Shown here in pieces: positions 49,801 to 60,736 of a DNA stretch of 64,000 nt. The first letter of the stretch is position 1, and each line of letters opens with the position of its first letter. The notes under the pieces are model-generated. The model had not been told where the DNA came from, ran no database searches, and worked only from the letters and a program-made list of their open reading frames with translations. This DNA comes from Monosporascus cannonballus (taxonomy: Eukaryota > Ascomycota > Sordariomycetes > Xylariales). The position numbers and the translations under genes are program-made. The stretch covers positions 62,001 through 126,000 of the forward strand of contig QJNS01000063.1 in the NCBI GenBank assembly GCA_004154925.1, written 5' to 3'.

Positions 49801-51067
49801 GCTACCGTTACGGTTATTACCTTAACGCAGGTTGCGGCCGATTGGCTCGATATCCCGGCTACCGATCAGTCGGCTGTTAACTGAGACTCGTCTGTTATTA
49901 CTGGTAAAGCTTTTTAATAGGCGCTGGGCGCCAATAAGACTTTTGGCGGATTCTCAGGTATTCTTAGAATTCGGGTGTTTTTTTTACTTAATTAGGTATC
50001 TGGTAAATCCGTTTTGTTTTTTTATGTTAAATACTTTTTCCATTTTATATACTTATTTCTGTTTTATTTTTTATATCGTCCTATGCTGTATGTACTTTTA
50101 TTATATTTGCTATTAATTCGAATAAGAAAACGTACAAAATTAAATAAAATTTAATTTCTTTCTGAAACTTTTAATTCGTAATTATTTTCTTAAACATTTT
50201 TGGCAATTCTGTATAAACCGGTAAATTTGAAATCGAGTTTTTTGCTGAGTTATTTTGTTTAAATGTTTTTTGCAATAAGCAAAATTAATTTTTTAATTGT
50301 TTTGGTTATAATATTTATTTATTTGATTTCGTACAAATTCTATTTTCATTTTTATTTCTTAATATAATTATCGTAATTATTTTAACGTAAACTCTATTTT
50401 AATATTAATTAAATAATTATTGCGTATTTTCTGTAAATTTTAATATATAACCAGATTTACGTTTATTAGTATTCTTTTAATATTTTCGTAATAATTAGTA
50501 TGATTAGTTGATTAAGTAATAGGTAACCTTTTCACTTAATTATTTTGCTCGTAATTAAATAATTTAAAAATATATTTTTAAAACTTCATTTGTTTATTAT
50601 ATTTAGATATTTGTTTATACTTGAAAAACGTTAAATATGGTATAATTTAAGCTAATTTATGTTTTAGGGCCCTCTGAAAATTTAAATTCAAATATCGATT
50701 TTTTTATTTAAAGTATTTTATATTATTAGTTTATATATATTTAAAATATAAAAACCGCGTAAATCTGTCGATACTTATAATAATATTATAAAAGTATCTT
50801 AATATAATTAAATATTTTAATATAAAAATATTAATAATAAAGTCGAATATAATTAAATGTTATCATTATTTTGCGCTTAATAATAGCTGTAATTTTACGT
50901 ATGGCTTATATCGTCAAGTTTTCGTTTTGGCCTAATTATCGCATTATTATATTATTTTCTATATTCTTTATTATATTTTAAGCAAAAGAATATATATAAA
51001 AGCTGTTCTAAGGTTTTATAAATCCCTGGATAATTATGTATCTAATATTGGTATATGGTTCGTACTA

Positions 51068-51107
51068 ACCTCGGACCCCACTGAATGAATTACCTTAGCA
51101 ATAAATA
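51068..51107 (+). repeat. Left terminal inverted repeat
   Basis: This is about 40 bp and the partner of 52864-52903. The first 14 bp match perfectly and the rest with a few transitions. Confidence 0.92.
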
Positions 51108-51279
51108 GCCAAAATACACACAAATTAATAGTAATCTGCATATTCCAAAACCTTTTAGTAACGTAATAACGTATTTCTTAATAAAATAAAGTTATTTAGA
51201 TTATTTAGATTTACGTTACATCTTTTTAACAAGTTACTTTTTAATATAACTGTTAATTAGAACTTAATTACCAACCTTT

Positions 51280-52776
51280 ATAAGCTTTAAATACTTAATA
51301 ACTTTGTTTTCAGCCAATCTGATATCTGATAAATTCGCAAAAATCTTATTTGGTTACTTAATAATAATTTGGCGTTTGCGACCTTTATATTTTTCGATTT
51401 TCGCTTATAGAAATTAATTGTTATAACAGAAAATAACGTTTTCGGTATTAAGATTATTAAACTTTTTAACAGCTTTAATTATTACTTTCCGTATATCGCG
51501 AAACGCCTCCGCCTTATTGCGTAAGGCCGTTCGCATATTTTTTCGTAATTTTAAGGCCTTATAAGAAATATATATAATTTTGTTCTAATTGTTAATCACT
51601 TATTCCGAAAGTATTTTCGGCTTAAGGGCCGGCTAAGGTGCTATTTCGAGATCTTTTAATATTATTTCGGGTTTAAAAAGAAATAAACCCATATAACGTT
51701 ATCCAGATTTAATATTTTTGTCGGTAAAGGCGATTTCGGCAGCTTCGTAATATGTTTTTAATATACGGTATTTATATTCGGAAATTATTACGAATAATCC
51801 GCCGGCCTTCCGCAAAACGATACGATATTCCTTTTTAAGTACGGAAAATACGGCAACGTCAAACAGCTAAAGGTTACCATTCGAATAAGGTAGAAAATAT
51901 ATAAAGGCGACCTTATTCTTAAAATATTTCCACATAAAAACAAAAGATACGTATATAATATAGCTATTTAGGATAAATAACCGTTATTTATTATGAAAAC
52001 GGGGTTTAATTTCCGGAAAAAAAAATAGATTTTAATTATTTTAACGTAATATCGTTATTAATTTATCTTTTCGAAATTAACGTATATTCGGCTTTTTCGA
52101 TATTTTCGGATAATTATTACTTTTAAACGGTAAAATTATTAAAGATATATACGGCCGTATTTTTCCCGTATATAAAGCCGATATATTCGAGGATAAATAC
52201 TTATAACGTTACCCTTAACTTTTTAAGCTTTACGCAAGCCGTTTCCGAAAATCCTATAACCGTTCTATTAATTTGTTCCCCTTTTTAAACGTTCGTTTTA
52301 TCTATATTGTATTCGTTCGCAGGTTTAATTTTATATTTGGTTCGGACAGCGGCGAAAAGGGGGAATAACTTGCGGATATCGTCGCGATCGCGTACCTTTA
52401 AACGGTCCCGGGGCATAATTCGTATTTTCTTCGTATATATCTTGTCGTAACGTGCAATAAAGCGATTAATTTAATTTTTCCCGACGGTCCTTTTAAGGCC
52501 TAATAAGGCTTTTGCCATTTAACGAATTTAAATCTTTATAAAGACGCGGCCGCATATTTCTTTATGCAATATATAATTATTAAATTTATCCTTTTCCTAA
52601 TCCGATAATTTACGTACGTTACTTTGGGCTTCGGAATACGGTTTAATGCTATGGACGCGGTATAATAAGGTCAACTGGGGTATTTCGAATCGCGCGCTCG
52701 CCAGGGCCTCGGAACTACCTTCCGCAATAAAGTCCTTGGCATCCTGAATTCTGCGTTTACGGTCGAAACCAACCAT
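51280..52776 (-). pseudogene. Fot1/pogo transposase relic
   Basis: The start ATG is at 52776 (MVGFDRKRRIQDAKDFIAEG), followed by a readable N-terminal helix-turn-helix region (PQLTLLYRVHS). A CENP-B-like part follows, with AKALLGLKRTVGKN and INRFIARY, close to the VGKNWxxRFIxRH motif of pogo transposases. The C-terminal part of the DDE domain has FMWKYFKNKVAFIYFLPYSN and LFDVAVFSVLKKEYR, matching the PPHSSHxLQPLDVxxFxPLK block; ITDKNIKSG-like residues come next. The usual DDE residues cannot all be found and several stops occur. It once cut and pasted the element; now it is inactive. It is less degraded than the host retrotransposon, especially near its 5' end. Confidence 0.9.
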
Positions 52777-52863
52777 TTTTACCCGAAATCAATTAACTAA
52801 AGGGTTGTGGAATTATCGCAGAGTGTTATTATAAGGGGTGGTAGTTGTTGTGGAAAAAAGTCT

Positions 52864-52903
52864 TATTTATTGCTAGGGTAATTCATTAGGTGGGGTCCGA
52901 GGT
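52864..52903 (-). repeat. Right terminal inverted repeat
   Basis: This is the inverted partner of 51068-51107, ending GTGGGGTCCGAGGT before the TA target. Confidence 0.92.
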
Positions 52904-55900
52904 TAAATGTTTCTGGCTATCCTTTAAAATTTATATTTTATTTGTTTTTCGGTCCTTTAGAAAACGGTTATTATATTACTCGATTTTTTGATATATATTA
53001 AAAGGTATTGCCCGAATTGTTGTAATTTGTTATAAGAGTAAATATTCTTCTCTAGTAATATGAAAAATTATATCGCTAATTTTAACCAAATTCTATTCCA
53101 AGTTTGGTCGCTTATTTAAGATAGTTGTTTTGTCGTTCTTTAAACGCTTTTCAGAGATAATAACAAAATCGAACTTCGCTAATTTTTCACTATGACGAAA
53201 TTATCGTTTTGTAAATTCCTTAGCCGTAATAAATTAAGTAAGATTTTAATAATCCGTATAAACCTTAACCTCGTACAAATTTCCTTTTAAAAATGTTTAA
53301 ACTTTCTGAATATTATAAGAATAGCTAAAAATCTCTTATTTGGAATACATTAATTAAGGTTAACTTTTTTTAATTTATATTAGAAAAATATTATAAGGTA
53401 TAATTTACCTTAATTATTTTCCTATTTGAGAATTACGTTTAACTCGTAATCCGAAATATCGGTTTTTAATTTTCCGAAACGGTATAAATCGTATATAATT
53501 AATATTAGCTCGCTGGTAGTTACGTTTGTAATATCCTAAAATGCTTTTTTTATTTCGCACGTTCATCTGAGCTTTTGGTTTTTCGTGAGATTGGTTAAAG
53601 GTATAATTATTTTGCTGAAATCTTTGAAAAACTTTCTGTAATAATTGGCAAATCCAAAGAATACCTGTATTGTTTTAACCGTAATTAACGTTTGTTATTT
53701 TATGATTACAGCTATTTTTTAGGGTCCATCCTTATATATTTCAAAGTAAAAATATGTCCTAAATATTTTTTTATACATAAAATGAACCTTTTTTGCGTTA
53801 GTAAGTAATTTTGCTTCCTGTAAAGCATTAAAAACTTTATAAACATATCCTATATATTCTTTTTCCACTTTTAATAAAATTGGAATATTATGGAAGCAAT
53901 ATATGACGAAAAATTTAAGACATCTTCGTAATATATAATTATTTATTCATTAAAAGGTTATTGGTATATTTGCAAATCCTTTTAGTATAATCAAATACTT
54001 AAATAGTCCGTTTTTCCTCTTAAAAGTTATTTTTTATTCGTATCTTTTTTTAATCATAATAACCTTATATTTATCTTTAAGGTTAATTATTATAAACTAT
54101 TGGGTTCCGGAAAAGAGGTCTTATATTTCTATAATGAGGAGTAATGGGATTCAATTTCTAATAATAATATATGTTAGTTGTCGATAGTTAAATATAAATC
54201 GCGATTTCCCGTTCTTTTTAGGTACGGAAAATATAAAACACTTTGCTGGTAATTTTGAAAATCGAATTTATTTTTTTGCAACCGGTTTTTCAGATATTTT
54301 TTAAAAGTACGTAATTCGTTTCCGTTAAGCTTGTAAATGGAGTAAAACTTCGGTAAAGAGGTTTCCTTAAGGATTATTTTATAATCTTATTCGTTATATT
54401 TTAATAACTTCGTATCCATTGTCTTTTGGAAAAGCCTTTCGTATATATGATATTGTGGTAGTATATTAGATAAATTTCCTCATTTTTGGGGCTATTTTCT
54501 TTTAGTCTTCCCTTCATTATTTTAATTTTGCTTTCATAATAATAACGATACGTCGTAGTTTTCTCTAATAATTATTTTTTTTCTTATATTTTATCTTTCT
54601 GGGTAATAAGGTTTTTGTTATATCCTTATCCTCGTGTTCGTTGCTATTTTCAATCGAATATTCAGATTGTAATTTTTTTTCTTTGTTAATAAGATATGAG
54701 GCCAACTTTATTTAATTATTTTTTCTATTTAATTAAATTCCGTATTGGCGTATTTAGAACAATGTTAAGATTATATCGTAATTGTCGAATAAAACTATAT
54801 CGAAATTAATTATCTGATATCGTTTTCGGACAAAAATCTCAAGATAATTAATTTCGCGTATAATTTTCCCGTTATCATAAGCAAATTCTTCATTTTCGCA
54901 ATCGTCGTTATATAAGGTTTTAATTTTTATGTCCATAGCTGTTCAAGTTTATTAACTATATTCGGTGCCATATAATTTCCGCTTAAAGCTCCGTAATTTA
55001 CGATTACGGTATACTCATGCGTTCCGATTCGTATATTTAAATTTATCAAGTTATTAACGGGGTTTAACGCCCCATTTAAAGCCTTTTCTACGAATTTCTT
55101 CTGATTTTTTGGGTTTTTGTTATGTTGCGGCTTTTTTATCCGTAACTTTCTTTTTAACTTTTGTTCGAATTTGTAAAACGTTATCTATATTTCCGTCTTT
55201 AATGTATTAATTTATTAAATCTATTGTTATTACCGGCGTATTGTTCTTTTAAATCTATATTAGATATTTTTATTTTATTGCAATTTAATTTCGTATTAGT
55301 TAATTTATTTTTTTATAGTTTTGTTTATATTTTATTATACGTTATATTTATTATTGTTTTAAAGTTTATTTGTAAAGTATGTATTTTTTTTCTTAATAAC
55401 CTTTTACTAGTAAAGGTCTATTACAAATATTAATTAAAAACAGAAATTTGTAATAATTTTTAATCATACTTTTTATTATATACCCGCTTAATTCTTTTTT
55501 TGTTTCGTAATTATACCACTTATAGTAATTAAAAAGGTTTTCCTACGAGCATTATTTTTTTTCGGAATAGCTTTTTCTTTCGGCTAATTATTAAATATTT
55601 TCTGGAGCTATTAATCGAAAGTATTAATAGTATTATTTGTTATTTTTGTTATGTCCGATACGGTTTGGAAAATCGAATCCCTTATAATATATACGGGTAA
55701 TCCGTCCATAGATATATTGTTTTTACTTCTCGTAATTGCGATATTCTTGTTATCGATAATTTATGGCGTGGAATTTGCCGTTTCGATCAGGTATTCCGGA
55801 ACAAATATTTTCTGTTTAGTCCTGGTATTCGCATAATTATCTTTATAATGACTTTTATTTTGTTCCCAATGTTTGTTAAGCCAGCTTCCTAATTTTTTGC

Positions 55901-57125
55901 GTTCTTCATTGGACTTTTTATTATAGAGGGCCTGGTACGTACTTAAGCCGAATTATGTTAATAGATTTGCTTCCATTCCTTTCATTCTCTCTGGATTATC
56001 TCTCGGGTATAAATTTACAGTTATTTTGACGGGGTGTTTTAGGCGCGTTATACCATATTACCTTTTGCCCTTATTTATATTAATTAAAGTATTTTGTTTG
56101 GCTTTAGGTTTTCCTTAAACTAATCTTTTCTTTATGAATCTTAATTTTATGTCGTAAAAAGCGTTATTACGTCGAAATATTGTTGGTATTAACCGTATAT
56201 TGAAATTTATTATTATTTTTTCCTTTAGTACTTTTAATGCGCCAGGCGTATTTTTGAGCGTTAATCTTAACTGCCATAACGATATAATCTGATAAATAAT
56301 TAGGCCGATCGAATTTAAAAAGCTTTTTTTAAATTCTTTAAGCCGTTAAAAAACTTAGTTATTAATATTTTTGATTTCTAATTTAATTTAAAAGTTAATT
56401 AGACGAACGTATTACTGTAATTAGATATTAATTCTTTTTATCGTAAATATTAGACTTATATTTCGGCATTTATTTTTTCGTTCATTATTTTGAAAACCTT
56501 CGTTAATAATTAATTAAATTGTTTGTAATCGTTATATATTTACATTGCTTTCGGGTTTCGTTTTTCGATTAATAAGGTAACGTATATTCGTATAACGGTT
56601 TCAAACTAAATAATCGTATATCCGATAAGTTTGCCGACTGCGAATTTAATTCGTATAATGGGCGTAATTAGACGAATAGGAAAATACTCGAAATATATTT
56701 GGTATTAAGTTAGGAATAGTTGTAATTTGGTCGAGGTTCCGTCGAAAAATTCGGGCTTAAGGGGTTGAAGGATTTTTCCTGGTTTTTTGATAAAGTTTAG
56801 CTGGATAGCCTGGTTCGTTCGAAAAGGTTTTCCAGTTTCGGGAGCTTTTCTTTTTCTTTCAGCCTTTTCTGGGCGGCTTAAAGAGACATCGTAAGATTAG
56901 TATTGTTTTTCTTAAGTTGAAAAATACGTTCGTTTATAGTATCCAGGCATTAAAGAATTTCGTCGCAAGAAAGACGAAGCTTTTCCTTTTTCTTTTCTGA
57001 TTTTATTCTAATATCCGGTTTATTAGGGATTTGATAAGTAGGCCGTTCGAGCTGTTTGCTGATAAACATAGTATCGGCGACATTGTTTAAAGTTTAACAG
57101 TATTACTGAATAAAAACTTGTAACG

Positions 57126-57500
57126 TATAATAGTTAAAAGGCTTAACGAATTATTTAACCTTACTCGCACCGGTTTATATTAGCAGGAGTATCGTAGGAT
57201 TTTGCAGTATAGATATAATAATATATTACGGTTTATAATATTAAAGATATTTCGGGTAACGATATTATATTACCAGCTGGTGTTATTTAGATTACGGAAA
57301 TAATGAACATATATATTCTTTTCTTCTTGGCTTGATTCCTTATAATTACGCAGCCGGTGGTAATTATAATTATTTAGGATCAACTTTGATTACTGATAAT
57401 TACTGGTTTAGTGGTGATCACCGTTACGTATCCTGGGAAGTGGCCTGTATGATCCTTATTTTGACCGTGTTTTGAGGCCGAAGCTTGTTAGGTCGTAACA
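57126..57500 (-). repeat. 5' LTR, type II head
   Basis: It starts TATAATAGTTAAAAGG on the plus strand after the leader AAAACTTGTAACG and ends AGCTTGTTAGGTCGTAACA. At 375 bp it is more RIP-mutated than the 3' LTR. Confidence 0.9.
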
Positions 57501-57809
57501 GGAAATACTTTTTTGTTTTCATTTAATATTAATTCTTATAAATATTTGATTATAATCATTCTTTGAAATTTATTCTTATATACATTTAAATAAAATTGAA
57601 TTTTTAATATTCAATGTCTTATTTATAAAATTAACTTTTTTTTACATTATTTAATAATCTAAAACATTATAAAAATTTAAAAGATTTATAAATTCATTTT
57701 TTTTATTTTTGTTTTATTTTTCCAAAATCTAATATATTATTGAAATATTATATAATAAAAGTATAAACACATTTCTTTATTATATGACATATTATCCATT
57801 AACATATTA
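57501..57809. other. AT-rich spacer between elements
   Basis: Apart from the target duplication of the element to the left, nothing is seen in these 309 bases. Confidence 0.5.
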
Positions 57810-59659
57810 CATAAATGAGCTGGACAGACATATAAGCTTGACATTTTCATTTAACAATCTTATTATCGGTTTTCAATTATTTATTTTTTAATAACCACGA
57901 TATGGAACAGTGTACAAGAAAATTGAGAATGAACTTCGCCGTTCAGGCTCAGAAAAATAACCTCAAAATTCGTTATAAAAAGCTTAGTTCTATTTATAAT
58001 GTCTTATATTCCACCTTAAAGATGCGATATAACTGTATATGTCCCCGAGCCCATATTATCCTTCTTTTATAAAAATTAACGCCAATCGAAGAAAAAATGG
58101 ATTGTTAAAAAAATCTTTGACTTAGATATGCCACTGTTTTTTGTCCAGTTTTACTATATTAAAAATATAGTGAATTTGTTATTTGTACAAACCGTTGCAA
58201 TACGCGTTAGAATTAATTAGGCATTTAACTTTATTAAATGGAAAAAAAATTAAAACACATTTAAATTAACGGATAAATTATTAAACAGTTTTATGCGATA
58301 ACTGAAAAGTGTTTTGCAAATGGTTTAAGTTTATCTGGGCTATAATTGCAAAATATGGTATTACAAAAAAATATTTACAATTTTGGTAAAACGAAATTTT
58401 TAATAGGATTTCTTATAGCAGCAGGTATAGATGTTATTAGCGCTTAAAAACGTAAAAAGTTGAAATAAGCGCAGTAAAGAAATCGGAAATGGTCTATAAA
58501 AATATAAGCCGTTAACTTTTAAAGCTGGACCTTACACTCATTTATTATTTTTGTTAGAAAAATTTACCTTTTTCGCTGGTTCACTGATAACTCATTTTTA
58601 CTCGACCAAAGGTTTGGTGTGAGCGAAAACGGCTAGATAACAAATAAACTAATTTATAATATATTAAGTGTTTCGATAAACAAATTAAAATACGTACCAA
58701 AAGTTCGAAACATCTTTTTGTCCGCAACGGTTACGAAAATTATTATTTGATCGAATTAGAAAATTATTACGCAAATAACGACATTATTACGTTTTATAGG
58801 CCTACCTATTTTTCTTATCGATTTTAATTTCTCGACGCATTCTGTGTTTCCGTATTAAAACGCGTTTATTCGTTATATATCGAAAATATTAGATAATAAT
58901 ACGTTATCCATATCACCAAAAAGGATTTTATCGCCGGTTTTTGTTACGCGTTTAAAGTTGATATAACGATCGATAATATCAAATCCGGATTCACAACAGT
59001 TGGATTTATTCTATTACATTTTAATGACGTTTTTTTTTAGCTAAAGTCTCTAGTTATAACTATGCCGATCGTTTCGCTTTTTACTTTTACTAATTCGGTT
59101 ATTTTCTTACCTGCAAAAACCTTTAGAAATATTATCAACGCGATTCGACGGGGACGTTATTTGAAAAAAAAGATTACTGATTACTCAAGTAATTGATTAA
59201 TAAAAACAATTTAATCGGTTAATTGTTTAATAAAAAATAACTTAATACTTTTGAACGAAATAGTTTTTTTTCGAGAGAAAAGGAGTTATTTTCACGAAAC
59301 GAAATACGTTCTTAATAAATGTCGGAGAACCAAAAATATATGGTTATAAAACAGACAAATACTTATTATAGAGGACGTATAAGCTTTAATAATTACCAGA
59401 AAGAGTGGTAGTCAATAATTGAAGTTAATAACAATTAGAGGTAATTATCGTCAAAGGATGTAGGTAAAAAAAACGGAAATGTGACGTTTGCGATAAGCTC
59501 GGACATACTGCACGTATTTGTAAGGAACCTGTAGATATATTGAGCGATAAAGAATCCAATTAGTTTGAATTAATTTACTGCGTTGTAATTGTTTTATTTC
59601 AATTTGCTATTGCGAAATGTCAAAAAGTATTCAGCCTATTTATATATCCAGCTTATTTG
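57810..59659 (+). mobile_element. Fot/pogo-like DNA transposon with zinc-knuckle transposase
   Basis: The element is about 1850 bp between TA dinucleotides (57808-57809, 59660-59661). The ends are imperfect inverted repeats: AATGAGCTGGACAGAC at the left, and on the opposite strand at the right AATAAGCTGGATATAT. The inner parts share TTGACATTT. The single coding region on the plus strand is of pogo type. It is a different subfamily from 51068-52903, with unlike ends and a C-terminal zinc knuckle. Confidence 0.82.
57902..59563 (+). pseudogene. pogo-type DDE transposase relic with CCHC knuckle
   Basis: ATG at 57902 gives MEQCTRKLRMNFAVQAQKNN, the usual start of a helix-turn-helix N-terminus, followed by PIEEKM residues. 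At about 58365-58440 DIYNFDETGF-type sequence appears as NIYNFGKTKFLIGFLIAAG, so the first catalytic Asp-Glu pair is lost. Then come LHSFIIFVRKIYL and RFGVSENG. The C-terminus near 59465-59560 is intact: KCDVCDKLGHTARICKEP, a CX2CX4HX4C zinc knuckle, then an acidic end (DILSDKESN) and TAG at 59561. About 553 codons fits the fungal DDE_1/Fot family. Stops and frame breaks inactivate it. A knuckle at this place is known in many fungal relatives. Confidence 0.87.
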
Positions 59660-59832
59660 TATAGTACGTTAAAATGTTATTACCACTTTCGTATATTTTA
59701 TTAACATAATTAAATCATTAAATAACTTGTTTCTAATATTCAACGTTATATATTATGTGTAATGTTTTAACATTAATCCATTGCTTTTAAATTTTAAACT
59801 TCAATATTGAATATTTATAAGTCTTATAACTT

Positions 59833-60251
59833 TATAGCTAGGCTGTTTAACCAACTATTAAACCTAAGTCGTACGGGCTTATGTTGGCAGAAATATCGTA
59901 GGACTTTAAAGCAATAAAATAACTGAGTTATGTTTCGGAATACCACAAATGTATAACAAATTATTAGTATTAATAAATGTTTCAACTTAGAATTATTTAA
60001 ACATTGGAAATAATAAGCGTATATATCTTATTCCTAGCTTAAGCGGCTTATTATAGCCTAACGACATTTTCTTAGTTAGGTCCTTTTAAGCTCCTTTAAG
60101 CTCTTTTGATGCTTAACTGGCCTAAGCCATTTTGACCAATTAAAGCCTTTAAGCTCTGTAAGCCAATTACGTACCTTCTTAACTCCGTCGAAGCTTAGCT
60201 TCCTAGAGGTTCCGATCGTTCTCCAGGAGCCAAGATCATTAGGTCGTAACA
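59833..60251 (-). repeat. Solo Gypsy LTR, type I-like head
   Basis: It starts TATAGCTAGGCTGTTTAACC on the plus strand and ends GATCATTAGGTCGTAACA, about 419 bp. There is no polypurine tract or pol sequence on either side, so it is a solo LTR left by recombination or a truncated end. Flanking 5-mers (AACTT, AGGTT) do not make a clean duplication. Confidence 0.78.
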
Positions 60252-60363
60252 AGGTTAGTTTAGTATATATCTTAACAATATATAAATAGTTTTTCAAAAG
60301 AAAGCTATTCGATTGTTCAAACGGTATAGTAAGTATAATTTTTCGTATATTTTTCCTTATGAT
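60252..60363 (-). repeat. Scrap of Copia interior
   Basis: These 112 bases align with 27048-27161 of the Copia element in the same orientation: AGGTTAGT, then ATATATAAATAGTTTTT, then AACGGTATA, then CATATATTTTT-like ends. They are cut off by an LTR on each side. The remainder of this Copia copy is not seen in the window. Confidence 0.8.
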
Positions 60364-60736
60364 TGTTACGATCCAACCCAAAATCGGCTATAAAGACGGT
60401 CGGACCCACAAAAAAAGAGGTTACGTAATTTGGATCTCTTTTGGCATTAAGATTCAAACGAATTTATAAGAAACCAACCGAATCTAATGCCATTAGATTT
60501 ATAATAACGTCGCGATCTGATAAAAATCCAATTAATATATAAAGATATATACGCTTATTAATTCCATAGTTTAAATAATTTCAGCTTGCAATATAACATG
60601 GTTACCTAAAGCACCCTTAGTATTACAAAACGTAATATATTACTATATTTATTACTTAGATTCCCACGAAATTTTTATTAATATAAACCCGTTAACTTAA
60701 GGTTTAATAATTAGTTAAACCGTATAGCTCGTTATA
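60364..60736 (+). repeat. 5' LTR, type V head
   Basis: It begins TGTTACGATCCAACCC and ends GCTCGTTATA, 373 bp. The head (AAATCGGCTATAAAGACGG) differs from all other LTR heads here, whereas the tail (from about 60545) is the common one. Confidence 0.88.

Larger units (their letters stand above)
51068..52903 (-). mobile_element. Fot1/pogo-like DNA transposon
   Basis: The element is 1836 bp with long terminal inverted repeats: ACCTCGGACCCCAC at the left end is exactly matched in reverse by GTGGGGTCCGAGGT at the right, and similarity continues for about 40 bp (through AATGAATTACC and AGCAATAAATA). It is flanked by TA on both sides (51066-51067, 52904-52905), the target used by Tc1/mariner and pogo elements. 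It lies inside the integrase region of the host Gypsy element, so it arrived later. Confidence 0.95.
49830..56900 (-). pseudogene. gag-pol relic (interrupted by 51068-52903)
   Basis: Read right to left, gag is near 55500-56800 and the protease region about 54750-55100. The NYRQLND start of reverse transcriptase is at about 54165-54195, with the rest of RT to about 53840. Integrase spans about 50500-51060 and the flank at 52906-53100. The chromodomain lies at about 49930-50040 (residues such as YLIKxKKHPNSKNT). A short readable minus-strand stretch at 54754-54936 (DIKIKTLYNDDCENEEF) matches the region near 62810 in the last element. Stops throughout make it inactive. Confidence 0.8.
48857..57500 (-). 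mobile_element. Ty3/Gypsy chromovirus, minus strand, hosting a Fot1-like transposon
   Basis: LTRs lie at 48857-49229 (373 bp) and 57126-57500 (375 bp). Without the DNA transposon at 51068-52903 the element is about 6.8 kb, like the other full copies. Flanking 5-mers are GAGAA (48852-48856) and GGAAA (57501-57505), which become the same duplication, GGGAA, if one G-to-A change on each side is undone. The coding strand is minus and all pol domains are degraded. Confidence 0.92.

Noticed and set aside
49832..50116. Plus-strand open frame of 94 codons with a hydrophobic C-terminus
   Set aside because: It lies antisense over the chromodomain region of the minus-strand Gypsy element and ends in low-complexity AT-rich sequence.
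55224..55836. Plus-strand frames rich in F, I, L and V that look membrane-like
   Set aside because: They fall over RIP-mutated gag of a minus-strand element; TTT- and ATT-rich DNA gives hydrophobic residues by chance.
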